Of a stretch of 64,000 bases of DNA, positions 8,576-16,019 are shown in pieces. The translations under genes were made by a program, and so were the position numbers. Numbering within the stretch: the first letter of the stretch is position 1; the number at the start of each line of letters is the position of its first letter. The stretch is from positions 16,022 to 80,021 of the forward strand of contig JAKVKY010000006.1 of NCBI GenBank assembly GCA_022484685.1. The letters are read 5' to 3'. The DNA is from Acidaminococcaceae bacterium. Lineage in GTDB: Bacteria > Bacillota > Negativicutes > Acidaminococcales > Acidaminococcaceae. The notes beneath the pieces were generated by a model. That model was not told where the DNA came from. It saw only the letters and a program-made list of their open reading frames with translations, and did no database searches.

Positions 8576-9673
8576 TTATAAAATGCTTTGCAGCTTAGAC
8601 TGCAGGTTAGCGGCGCTGGTATAGTCCCCCGCGTCCACGATATCCTGGGGTCCTACATACACGGTGGTGCCGCTGACCGTTACCGGTTCGCCGTTGTGGT
8701 GGTTGTGGTACACCGCCGCCAGGTTGCCTGCCGTAAAATAAGCCCGCTCCTTGCCGCTCAAATTACCGGATGCCGCCGGAGTAAAGAAAGCTTTGCCATT
8801 CACGGTGATGGCGCCGGTCTTGCTGTCCACCTTAACTTTGCCGCCGCTCCACTCCGTGATCTTATTGTTGTAATTATTCAACCGCGCCACGTTGGTCGGG
8901 TGATCGTTAAACATATCGCCCACAAAGGAAGACGCTGCGCTGGAGCTCTTGGACTTTTCGATGACCCGTTCCCACACCGCCGCCCCGGCGCCGATATTAT
9001 AACCGGCTCCCGTGTAATAGGTAAAGGCCAACTCATCCGCTTCGTCTTCCATAGGTTTGGTAATCAGTTTGGCCCGGCCAATATTAAGAGCCAGAGCCGT
9101 ACCTGCCTGGGCAATGCCGCTGGCGCCACCGGTCAGCACCGCTCCCGCCAGGGCTACGGTCATAGATTTTCTGGCGCCGGTCATGGGATGATTTTTCTGG
9201 CCATGACCCAGCTCATGGGCAATAACCACCGCCAGTTCCGGTTCATTATAGGCCAGGGTGTCAAAGGCGCCGATGTTCACGCTCAAATTGTGACCCAGGG
9301 TACAGAAAGCGTTAAAGCTTTTTTCGTTATTCACAAAATAATTATAAGGTTTTTTCTTGATGGACGGATCCACGGCGGCGATGGAAGTGCTCAGACGCCC
9401 CATGATATTTTCCAGCATGGCGTTAGCCGTGTAATCATTATTCACGCCGTAAGTTTTCTTCACCTCGTCCATGTATTTATAACGGCCTTCGTTATTAAAA
9501 TAATTTAAAGCCTTTTCCTGCTGGGCATAAGCCTGACCTGCGGCAATAACGTTGCCCAGATCTCCCAGGCCAAAAGCTGCTGCCGGCGTAGCCGGTACCA
9601 GGCAGACTCCCATCGCTACCGCGATGGCTGCTGCCAAAACCAAACCGTGCATTTTCTTTGCATACGTGCGCAT
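8576..9673 (-). CDS. exported M48-family zinc metalloprotease
   Basis: 365 residues from the ATG at 9671-9673, chosen because AAGGAGGT lies 7 bases upstream; the open frame extends 50 codons further but without a ribosome site. Residues 1 to about 33 are a signal peptide ending TPAAA. The catalytic motif HELGH lies in VVIAHELGHGQKNHP, and a downstream EDEADELA supplies the third zinc ligand, as in M48 (HtpX/BepA/Ste24-like) peptidases. A hydrophobic Gly/Ala segment follows the active site. The C-terminal 130 residues have no clear domain. It is most likely periplasmic, perhaps working in envelope protein quality control; that role is inferred from BepA-like relatives. Confidence 0.87.
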   Translation of the reverse strand: MRTYAKKMHGLVLAAAIAVAMGVCLVPATPAAAFGLGDLGNVIAAGQAYAQQEKALNYFNNEGRYKYMDEVKKTYGVNNDYTANAMLENIMGRLSTSIAAVDPSIKKKPYNYFVNNEKSFNAFCTLGHNLSVNIGAFDTLAYNEPELAVVIAHELGHGQKNHPMTGARKSMTVALAGAVLTGGASGIAQAGTALALNIGRAKLITKPMEDEADELAFTYYTGAGYNIGAGAAVWERVIEKSKSSSAASSFVGDMFNDHPTNVARLNNYNNKITEWSGGKVKVDSKTGAITVNGKAFFTPAASGNLSGKERAYFTAGNLAAVYHNHHNGEPVTVSGTTVYVGPQDIVDAGDYTSAANLQSKLQSIL

Positions 9674-9771
9674 AAGCTTACCTCCTTGTCCACCATACAA
9701 ATCGTTTGTGATTCTCATCTTGCCTATATTATAAACCAAATACGTAAAAATTTGTACTAAGGGAAGAAACA

Positions 9772-9895
9772 GGACGGGGTAGTCTTTGTTTCCGCCCTCG
9801 CGGCGCCATGCTTGGTTAAGCATAACCGTTAGCCGCCGCGGCGTTACGCGGCTGCGTCGTGTCGCCGCATAGGGCTCACAAAGGCTCCCCCGTCC
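9772..9895. repeat. hairpin-forming intergenic repeat, copy A
   Basis: Long imperfect inverted repeat: left arm GGACGGGGTAGTCTTTG, right arm its complement with few changes, then CGCGGCG / CGCCGC inner pairing. The centre holds the 20-mer AGCCGCCGCGGCGTTACGCG (9831-9850), identical to copy B at 12538-12557. It lies between two leftward genes, upstream of the M48 gene. Confidence 0.75.
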
Positions 9896-9930
9896 CGTCT
9901 TCTACTTAAGGCATATTTATATTTGGAATA

Positions 9931-10131
9931 GGATAAAAAAGAGGATAGGCAGTAATCGCAGCGCGAATCGGAAGGATGCGTAGTTTTAGTAGGTTAGCGA
10001 AGCGTCGCGAGCATGAAGGCCCGTGCGCAGCACGGGAACAGCATGCGAGCAGCTGAGCCAACCACTAAAACAGCATCCTGTAGTCTTGAGCGCTTAGATT
10101 ACTGCCTATCCTTGATTTTATTCCTTATCCA
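9931..10131. repeat. about 200-bp near-continuous inverted repeat (element C)
   Basis: Outer arms AGGATAGGCAGTAATC (left, from 9942) and its exact complement (right, ending near 10112), then AGCGC, AGGATGC and GTTTTAGT segments that also pair across the element. The centre is CCGTGC-GCA-GCACGG, a small perfect hairpin. The right arm runs through the last codons of the DUF362 gene. As RNA it would form one very long stem. It and copy A fill the 444-bp gap between the two genes; no gene is seen there. Confidence 0.75.
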
Positions 10132-11161
10132 AATCCACCAGTTCATACTTATCATGGCCCAGCCCCAACTCTTTCCCGTAGGTCAGCTGGCGCAACCCTT
10201 TACGGCTTTCGATGCGTTCCTTCAGGTCGTGACTTTCTTCACCACTGACGCCGTATACCAGGTCGATGGCCGCCTGGTCCACCGCCACGATATCCGTAGA
10301 ACCCAGGATGCCGATGTCCTTCAGCTTAGGCTTTTCGGCACTAGTGCCAGCGCAGTCGCAGTCCACGGACATCTTGTTCATCACATCGATAAAGGCAATC
10401 TTTTTACCAAAATGATCCACGGTGCCCTTGGCCGATTCCACCATCCGTTCCATGAAAGATTCGCCCATAGGCCAGCCCTGGCCGTGTACCATCAGCTTGC
10501 CAACCTTGCCGTCGGCGCAGCCGATGCCGATATTCTTGATGGAGCCGCCGAAGCCGCCCATGGTATGCCCTTTAAAATGGGTCAGCACCAGCATGGAATC
10601 GTAATTCAGCTCGTGTTTGCCCACGCTGACTTCCGTAAGCTGCTTGCCGCCTTTAATCGGCAGCATGGCGGCGCCGTCCTCATCCATGATATCCACCGGG
10701 CTGAAGGTCCAGCCGTTGGTCTTTAAAGTTTCCCGGTGACCGGCCGTGGTCCGCCGGGGACTGTTATAAAGCACATTGCACTCTACGATGGTACTGCCCG
10801 GCACGCCCGCCAGAAAATCTTTGACCATGCCCCGGTCCAAAATATTGGGCCCGTTCGGTTCGCCCGTGTGCAGTTTCACCGCGATCTTGCCGCTCAGGTC
10901 CTGGTTAATGCGGGCATACACTTTTTTCAGTCCTGCCGCGCTGATGTCCCGGGTAAAATAAACTTTGCTGGTGGCGCCGGTACGTTCCGCCAAAGGTTTA
11001 AAACCGGGCGGCGTTCCTAACTTGATGGCCGTGGCCGCCGTAGTTTTAGCCGCGCCCGGTGCCGGCGCCGCCGCTTTTGTGGCCGGAGCTGCTCCGCAGG
11101 CTGTGCCTAACAAAGACAACATCACTAAAGATAAAGTCGCTGCATATTTTAAGTTCCGCAT
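10118..11161 (-). CDS. DUF362-domain lipoprotein
   Basis: 347 residues. A lipoprotein signal peptide ends at the lipobox LLGTAC (Cys22), followed by an Ala/Pro/Thr-rich tether to about residue 48. The rest matches the DUF362 family: SGKIAVKLHTGEPNGPN, KGHTMGGFGGSIKNIGIG, and a Cys-rich DCDCAGTS before the end. DUF362 proteins are often fused to ferredoxin domains; none is present here, but the next gene upstream encodes an aldo/keto reductase with ferredoxin-type clusters, 70 bases away and in the same direction, so they may act together. Reaction unknown. The stop codon lies inside the right arm of the long inverted repeat. Confidence 0.8.
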   Translation of the reverse strand: MRNLKYAATLSLVMLSLLGTACGAAPATKAAAPAPGAAKTTAATAIKLGTPPGFKPLAERTGATSKVYFTRDISAAGLKKVYARINQDLSGKIAVKLHTGEPNGPNILDRGMVKDFLAGVPGSTIVECNVLYNSPRRTTAGHRETLKTNGWTFSPVDIMDEDGAAMLPIKGGKQLTEVSVGKHELNYDSMLVLTHFKGHTMGGFGGSIKNIGIGCADGKVGKLMVHGQGWPMGESFMERMVESAKGTVDHFGKKIAFIDVMNKMSVDCDCAGTSAEKPKLKDIGILGSTDIVAVDQAAIDLVYGVSGEESHDLKERIESRKGLRQLTYGKELGLGHDKYELVDLDKE

Positions 11162-11231
11162 TCACAACCCTCCCCCTTTACAACTGCCGCGGCCACCATT
11201 TTACCCATCGGGCCGCATCCTCTCAGCGTGA

Positions 11232-12374
11232 TCACGCCTGGGGTTTCTCAAATACTTTGGCCACTTCCTGCAGCAAATCCGTGATAGGCAGATGCTGCGG
11301 ACAAACTCTTTCGCACTGCCGGCATTTGATGCAGGCCGACGGTTTGCTGTGACCGTCCGTGGTGTGCACGTCAAAATAAAAATCGCTGTTAAAGTCGCTG
11401 GCGTAGCGACGCTTGGCATTCAAATCCGCAAACAGTTCCGGGATCATGATCTTTTTGGGACAACCGGCGGCACAATAATGGCAGGCCGTACAGCCGATGG
11501 AGTTTTCTTTTTTCAAAAGATCCGCCACCTCAAAAACGGCGACCCGCTCCTGAGGACTCAGCGGCTGGAAATTTTCCATATAACTCAGATTGTCTTCCAT
11601 CTGCGCCAAGCTGCTCATACCGCTTAAGACCATGGCGATGCCTTCAAAGGAAGCGGCAAAACGGATGGCGTAGCTGGCGTTGGAACTGCCGTGCAGGTCC
11701 TGCAAGATCCTGGCCGCGGCCGGCGGCAGGTTCACCAGGGCGCCGCCCTTTACCGGTTCCATGACGAGAACCGGTTTCTTAAACTTGCGGCACATCTCGT
11801 ACACGGCCCGGCTTTGCACGCCGCCGTCCTCGTAATCATTGTAGTTAAACTGAATCTGTACCATCTCCACCTCGGGATGTTCCGTGAGCACCTGCTCCAG
11901 GACTGCCGGCTTATCGTGGAAGGACATGCCGATATGTTTGATCTGGCCCTTTTCTTTAAGTTCCTGCAAGAACTCAAAGGTATGACACTTTTTATAGTGA
12001 GCATAACTGTCGCTGGTCACCGCATGGGCAAAACCATTATCAAAATAAGTAACGCCCGCTGCCGTCAGCTGGTCTTGAAAAATTTTGCGCATCTCCGCCT
12101 CATCTTTAAAAAGATAGCCGGACAGCTTGTCCGTCAAGATAAATTTATCCCTGGGATAACGGCTGGTCAGGGCAGCTTTCAGCGCCGTCTCACTTTTACC
12201 GTTAATATAACCGTGGGCCGTATCAAAATAAGTAAAGCCCCGGTCCAAAAATAAATCTACCATCTTTTTGACCTGCTCAATATCTACGGTACCATCCATG
12301 CCTACCGTACCAGTGGTCATCGGCAGACGCATACAACCAAAGCCAAATTTTTTCGTGCCAAAGTTCACGCCCAT
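11232..12374 (-). CDS. aldo/keto reductase with C-terminal [4Fe-4S] ferredoxin domain
   Basis: 380 residues from the ATG at 12372-12374 (AAAGGAAG upstream; a GTG 24 bases earlier has no ribosome site). The N-terminal 280 residues are a TIM-barrel aldo/keto reductase: FGFGCMRLPM, FDTAHGYINGKSE, TDKLSG, AVLSGMSS. The last 100 residues carry ferredoxin-like cysteine sets: CTACHYCAAGCPKKI and CIKCRQCERVCPQHLPI. This family couples NAD(P)H-dependent carbonyl reduction or oxidation to iron-sulfur electron transfer in anaerobes. Probably co-transcribed with the DUF362 lipoprotein gene downstream. Substrate unknown. Confidence 0.87.
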   Translation of the reverse strand: MGVNFGTKKFGFGCMRLPMTTGTVGMDGTVDIEQVKKMVDLFLDRGFTYFDTAHGYINGKSETALKAALTSRYPRDKFILTDKLSGYLFKDEAEMRKIFQDQLTAAGVTYFDNGFAHAVTSDSYAHYKKCHTFEFLQELKEKGQIKHIGMSFHDKPAVLEQVLTEHPEVEMVQIQFNYNDYEDGGVQSRAVYEMCRKFKKPVLVMEPVKGGALVNLPPAAARILQDLHGSSNASYAIRFAASFEGIAMVLSGMSSLAQMEDNLSYMENFQPLSPQERVAVFEVADLLKKENSIGCTACHYCAAGCPKKIMIPELFADLNAKRRYASDFNSDFYFDVHTTDGHSKPSACIKCRQCERVCPQHLPITDLLQEVAKVFEKPQA

Positions 12375-12472
12375 ACGCACACTTCCTTTCACTTTCACGC
12401 GCAGGTGATTCGAAGATACTTCTTCTGATTCTAATTTTATCCCTTAGAGCCTGCTTCATGTCAAGTTATTTC

Positions 12473-12609
12473 GTGTGCGGGCGGGGAAGTCCTGTCCTTT
12501 GTCACTCGCGGCGGCATATCTGTTCTTAGTAACATTTAGCCGCCGCGGCGTTACGCGACTGCGCCTGGCCGCCGCATAGTGACCTGCCAGGACTTCCCCG
12601 CCCGCACAC
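12473..12609. repeat. hairpin-forming intergenic repeat, copy B
   Basis: Outer arms GTGTGCGGGCGGGGAAGTCC and its complement are perfect over 22 bp, then TCACT and CGGCGGC also pair. The central 20-mer is identical to copy A. Outer arms differ from copy A yet remain self-complementary, as expected for selection on structure. It sits between the divergent aldo/keto reductase and dacA genes; a TATAAT at 12647-12652 beyond it probably belongs to the dacA promoter. Confidence 0.78.
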
Positions 12610-12705
12610 TTATATATTTATACGTGCGTAAATTAAGGAAAGTGGTTATAATAGAATAAGTATTTATAAAATTTAGTTGGTGTCTAACGAAGTACGAGGT
12701 CGCAA

Positions 12706-13713
12706 ATGTATTTACAACTTTTGGCCAGCGCCCACAATAGAAAAATATTATACATGTCCGTACTGACGGCTTTGCTTTTGCGCTTTCCGGCCCTGCCCTG
12801 TTACGCCCAGACTAAAATTACGGCGGCGCCGGATGCCACCGGTGTTTATGCGGCCAACCTGCTGGCAGGCAGCGCTTTGAATTTAGACGGGCTTCACAGC
12901 CGCAGCATAATCTTGCTGGCCCGGCACAGTCTGCAGATCCTGTCCGAAAAAAATGCGGGCCGGCCTGTGTATCCCGCCTCGCTGACCAAGATCATGACCG
13001 CCGTCGTCGTCACGGACAAACTGACAGACCTGGACGCCCGAATTGCCGTGCCCGGTGATTTTTTTGAATTTCTGGAACAAAGTCACGCTTCCGTAGCCGG
13101 TTTTAAACCCGGCGAAAGTATAAGCGTGCGTGATTTACTATACGGCGTGCTGCTGCCCAGCGGCGCCGATGCTTCCTTAACTTTGGCCCGGCAGACCGCC
13201 GGCAGCGAAGAAGCTTTTGTGGATTTGATGAACGCCAAGGCGCTGGCTCTGGGTATGACCAGCACCCATTTCATGAATCCCACCGGTCTGCACCACCCAC
13301 TGCAGTACACCACCGCCGCCGACATGGCCAAACTTTTGGACTATGCCCTGAACCGGCCGGTCCTGCGCCAGATGCTGACCACTAAATATTACCGGACCGC
13401 GGCTACGCCGGAACATCCCCAGGGATTGTTCCTCAAAGAACGGCTGTTCTTTTTACTGCGGGAGCAGGCCCGGCTGCGAAATAAACCTGAACTGGATAGC
13501 GGCGCACTTTCTCCCACGACGCAAATTTTGGGCGGCAAAACCGGCGCCACCAGTGATGCCGGCCTGTGCCTGGCCAGCTTCGCCACCATCCACGGCCGGG
13601 AATATATCCTGGTTACCACCGCCGCCATGGGCGACATCTTCGTGGACCGCTTCCATGTTACCGACGCCCTCCAAATTTACGGCCAGCTGGACCAACTGCT
13701 GGGAAAAGTATAA
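12706..13713 (+). CDS. dacA: D-alanyl-D-alanine carboxypeptidase (S11, PBP5-type)
   Basis: 335 residues; exported after an N-terminal hydrophobic segment (about residues 14-34). The serine peptidase motifs are SLTK (S92, K95), SGA at about 144-146 in place of the usual S-x-N, and KTG in GGKTGATSDAG. It should trim the terminal D-Ala from peptidoglycan stem peptides in the periplasm. At 335 residues it probably lacks the C-terminal membrane-anchoring domain of PBP5, so it could be free or held by its signal segment. GAGGT lies 6 bases before the ATG. Its stop codon TAA is the first base set of a 15-bp repeat that flanks the downstream toxin-antitoxin cassette. Confidence 0.85.
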   Translation: MYLQLLASAHNRKILYMSVLTALLLRFPALPCYAQTKITAAPDATGVYAANLLAGSALNLDGLHSRSIILLARHSLQILSEKNAGRPVYPASLTKIMTAVVVTDKLTDLDARIAVPGDFFEFLEQSHASVAGFKPGESISVRDLLYGVLLPSGADASLTLARQTAGSEEAFVDLMNAKALALGMTSTHFMNPTGLHHPLQYTTAADMAKLLDYALNRPVLRQMLTTKYYRTAATPEHPQGLFLKERLFFLLREQARLRNKPELDSGALSPTTQILGGKTGATSDAGLCLASFATIHGREYILVTTAAMGDIFVDRFHVTDALQIYGQLDQLLGKV

Positions 13714-13724
13714 CCAACTGCTAA
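13710..13724 (+). repeat. 15-bp direct repeat, left flank of toxin-antitoxin cassette
   Basis: ATAACCAACTGCTAA, repeated exactly at 14336-14350. Both copies contain the stop codon of the gene just before them (dacA here). Confidence 0.85.
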
Positions 13725-13767
13725 ACTTAAAAAAGCTATCATAATATCATTTTTATAATACTATGTA

Positions 13768-13796
13768 TTGACAGAGCAATATTTTATCCATATAAT
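13768..13796 (+). promoter_or_regulatory. consensus promoter of the toxin-antitoxin operon
   Basis: TTGACA, 17-base spacer, TATAAT: a perfect sigma-70-type promoter 23 bases before the antitoxin start codon. In this family the antitoxin usually binds here to repress its own operon. Confidence 0.85.
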
Positions 13797-13819
13797 TTAA
13801 GTGAAAGGATGTGATTATC

Positions 13820-14074
13820 GTGACGATGACTACACTAAGTGTACGCATGAATGAAACGGACAAGAAAAACTTTGAGGAATTTTGTGAGAATGTAGGAATG
13901 AACGTCTCTGTAGCCATCAACATGTTTGCCAAAACAGTAGTCCGGGAACAAAGGCTGCCTTTTGAAATTGTGGCAGATCCATTTTACAGCCGTGAAAACC
14001 AGGAACGCCTGCATAAGGCTATTGACGATTTAAATGCCGGTAAAGGCAAAGAGCACGAACTTATAGGTGCCTGA
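13820..14074 (+). CDS. RelB/DinJ-family antitoxin
   Basis: 84 residues from GTG 13820 (AAAGGA about 10 bases upstream; ATG 13826 also possible). The N-terminus TTLSVRMNETDKKNFEEFCENVGM followed by NVSVAINMFAK is the ribbon-helix-helix domain of RelB/DinJ, which dimerises and binds the operator. The charged C-terminal half should wrap around and block the toxin. The stop codon is one base before the toxin ATG, so the two are translationally coupled. The whole operon lies between exact 15-bp repeats, suggesting it was inserted after dacA. (Motif above given in two parts: residues 3-12 and 13-26.). Confidence 0.85.
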   Translation: MTMTTLSVRMNETDKKNFEEFCENVGMNVSVAINMFAKTVVREQRLPFEIVADPFYSRENQERLHKAIDDLNAGKGKEHELIGA

Positions 14075-14075
14075 T

Positions 14076-14339
14076 ATGAAGATAATCTGGCAGGAAGATG
14101 CGTGGGCCGATTATCTGGCTTGGCAGGGGCAGGATAAGAAAACGTTGCGGCGCATTAATCAATTAATCCTGGATATTAGCCGCAATGGTAATACTGGCAT
14201 CGGCAAACCGGAGCCGCTAAGAAATGATAAATCCGGATTTTGGAGCCGGCGCATCGACAGTACGAACAGAATTGTCTACCGTCTCCGCGATGGCTATATT
14301 GAAATTGCTCAATGTGGCACGCACTATAAAGATAAATAA
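14076..14339 (+). CDS. yoeB: YoeB/Txe-family toxin, ribosome-dependent mRNA endonuclease
   Basis: 87 residues from ATG 14076, one base after the antitoxin stop; a GTG 9 bases upstream would overlap. It matches YoeB throughout: KIIWQEDAW near the start, GKPEPL (catalytic Glu), GFWSRRI (catalytic Arg) and a C-terminal CGTHYKDK in which His replaces the CRYHY His by position. YoeB cleaves mRNA in the ribosomal A site. YoeB is classically paired with a YefM/Phd-type antitoxin; here the partner is RelB/DinJ-type. All catalytic residues look present, so it should be active. Confidence 0.88.
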   Translation: MKIIWQEDAWADYLAWQGQDKKTLRRINQLILDISRNGNTGIGKPEPLRNDKSGFWSRRIDSTNRIVYRLRDGYIEIAQCGTHYKDK

Positions 14340-14350
14340 CCAACTGCTAA
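14336..14350 (+). repeat. 15-bp direct repeat, right flank of toxin-antitoxin cassette
   Basis: Exact second copy of the repeat at 13710-13724. It includes the toxin stop codon TAA and is followed at once by the terminator half-site that the IS element has split. Confidence 0.85.
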
Positions 14351-14427
14351 CAAAAAGCTCCTCACTTCATTCTGAAGTGCACCCCAAATGTTAGACAAAA
14401 AATAACATTTGGAGGTGCACTTTTTGT

Positions 14428-14925
14428 ATGACAAAATTTAGTGAAGAATTTAAAGCAAAGATGGTCCAAGAAAGGCTTTCAGGTAAAACATTTAAAGCCA
14501 TTTCCAAAGAATTTGGCGTTGGGAAAAAAACTGTAGTAGATTGGTGTGCCCGCTACGAAGCTGGCGGAACAGATCAATTGTTAAGAGTTAACAGACGGTA
14601 TACGCCCGAATTCAAGAAAAAAGTAGTTGAATACAGGTGGGAACATGGGCTATCATTAACACACACGGCAGTCCAGTTTAAAATTCCTGGTTCTAGTATC
14701 GTTTACCAATGGGAACGCAATTACCTCGAGAGAGGTATGTCTGGGCTGCTTTCAAAGAAGAAAGGCAGGCCGAGTAAAATGCCTAAAAAACCTAAGAAGA
14801 AAGAAGATTTAACTAGACTGGAACAGTTAGAAGCTGAAAATGCTCAGCTTCGCATGGAGAATGAATTCCTAAAAAAATTAGACGCCTTGGTTCAACAGCG
14901 GAAAAAGCAACCAAAAAAGAATTAG
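14428..14925 (+). CDS. IS3-family OrfA, helix-turn-helix protein
   Basis: 165 residues. Two helix-turn-helix units (FKAISKEFGVGKKTVVDWC; LTHTAVQFKIPGSSIVYQW) recognise the element ends. They are followed by a Lys-rich stretch and a leucine-zipper-like helix (LEQLEAENAQLRMENEFL). Start ATG has GGAGGTGC about 10 bases upstream. Codons CTA AAA AAA TTA at 14869-14880 contain the A7 run (14871-14877) where a -1 shift would join OrfA to OrfB. Confidence 0.9.
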   Translation: MTKFSEEFKAKMVQERLSGKTFKAISKEFGVGKKTVVDWCARYEAGGTDQLLRVNRRYTPEFKKKVVEYRWEHGLSLTHTAVQFKIPGSSIVYQWERNYLERGMSGLLSKKKGRPSKMPKKPKKKEDLTRLEQLEAENAQLRMENEFLKKLDALVQQRKKQPKKN

Positions 14926-15773
14926 CCCTAGTTGTTTTCGAGCTCAAGGCGAGATTTCCGCTCAAGGCTCTGCTAAAGTTTGCCAAGCTGGCACGCAGCA
15001 CATACTACGCCATCATCAAGTCATTGCATAAGGCGGACAAATATGCAGAGATCAGAGCCAGGATTCACCACATCTGTGAAAGCAATTTTGGCAGGTATGG
15101 TTACCGTCGTGTGACAGCCGAAATGCACAGGCAGAATATTTACATCAATCACAAGGTGGTGATGCGCCTAATGGAGGAAGAAGGCCTCACCAGCAAGGTA
15201 CGCATGAAAAAATATCGTTCCTACAGAGGCCAGGTTGGCAAGATTGCCCCTAACATTATCGACAGGGACTTCAAAGCTGACAGACCTAACCAGAAATGGA
15301 CCACAGACATAACAGAGTTCTCCCTTTTCGGGAAGAAGCTCTATCTTTCCCCCATACTGGACATGTTCAACGGGGAAATCGTCAGCTACGACATTTCTAC
15401 GGCACCGGCTTTGCCTCAGGTCATGAACATGCTGGAGAAGGCCTTTGCCAAGGTTAAGGAAACCAAAGGCATAATATTCCACTCAGACCAGGGCTGGCAG
15501 TACCAGCACGCCTACTACCAGAAGACATTAAAAAATCACGGCATTATCCAAAGCATGTCCCGTAAGGGGAACTGCCTGGATAACTCCGTGATGGAGAACT
15601 TTTTTGGGCTTCTGAAATCAGAACTACTCTATTTACAAGAATTTAAGTCTCTGGAAGACTTTGAAAAGAAATTACACGAATATATCTATTACTATAACAA
15701 CAAGAGAATCAAACTCAAACTAAAAGGAATGAGTCCGGTAGAATACCGAACTCATTCCAGATTAGTCGCTTAA
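14877..15773 (+). CDS. IS3-family OrfB, DDE integrase domain (frameshift product)
   Basis: The OrfB frame is open from the A7 slip site at 14871-14877 to TAA at 15773; an ATG at 15024 gives a 249-residue minimal form, but the conserved frame starts earlier (for example FPLKALLKFAKLARSTYY before that ATG). The catalytic triad is visible: Asp in WTTDITEF, Asp in IIFHSDQGWQYQ, Glu in DNSVMENFFG. As in IS150 and IS3, the active transposase should be an OrfAB fusion made by -1 frameshifting. The end motif NNKRIKLKLKGMSPVEYR is typical. No disabling change seen. Confidence 0.88.
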   Translation: MRRLGSTAEKATKKELALVVFELKARFPLKALLKFAKLARSTYYAIIKSLHKADKYAEIRARIHHICESNFGRYGYRRVTAEMHRQNIYINHKVVMRLMEEEGLTSKVRMKKYRSYRGQVGKIAPNIIDRDFKADRPNQKWTTDITEFSLFGKKLYLSPILDMFNGEIVSYDISTAPALPQVMNMLEKAFAKVKETKGIIFHSDQGWQYQHAYYQKTLKNHGIIQSMSRKGNCLDNSVMENFFGLLKSELLYLQEFKSLEDFEKKLHEYIYYYNNKRIKLKLKGMSPVEYRTHSRLVA

Positions 15774-16019
15774 TAAACTGTCCAACATTTTGGGTGCAGA
15801 TCAATTCCCTGTGAGGAGCTTTTTTTGCCGCTTAACTATATTGCTAACGCACAGGTTTAAAAATTTTTGAGAACCGGACGCGGAACCGGCAGCTAAAATC
15901 CTACTTTTTGGTGCGTGTCTTACCTAAAAGTGCCTACTTGTGCGACCACTGCCGCTGCGTTATCATGAGGCCACAAACAAAAATGTTTTAGTTGCTTAGT
16001 CAGATAGGAGGTCATCATC

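Larger units (their letters stand above)
14373..15803 (+). mobile_element. IS3-family insertion sequence, IS150-like
   Basis: 1431 bp. The terminal inverted repeats of 25 bp begin TGA and share 21 positions (left 14373-14397; right 15779-15803), both containing TGCACCC and ATGTT-GACA. They are flanked by the 4-bp direct repeat ATTC (14369-14372 and 15804-15807), the target duplication. Two overlapping transposase frames lie inside, joined by an A7 slippage site. Borders, duplication and open frames are all intact, which suggests recent arrival and possible activity. The target was the loop of the toxin-antitoxin operon terminator. Confidence 0.9.
14351..15822 (+). terminator. rho-independent terminator split by an IS element
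   Basis: Left half AAAAAGCTCCTCAC (about 14352-14364 with the preceding A) and right half GTGAGGAGCTTTTTTT (15811-15826) are complementary. Removing the element and one ATTC copy rebuilds a 14-bp stem with the loop TTCATTCCCT and a T run. In the present sequence the two halves are about 1.45 kb apart and should no longer terminate. Confidence 0.82.

Noticed and set aside
9674..9823. Longer N-terminus for the M48 protease (50 extra codons)
   Set aside because: It would bury the signal peptide and lacks a ribosome site, while ATG 9673 has an ideal one.
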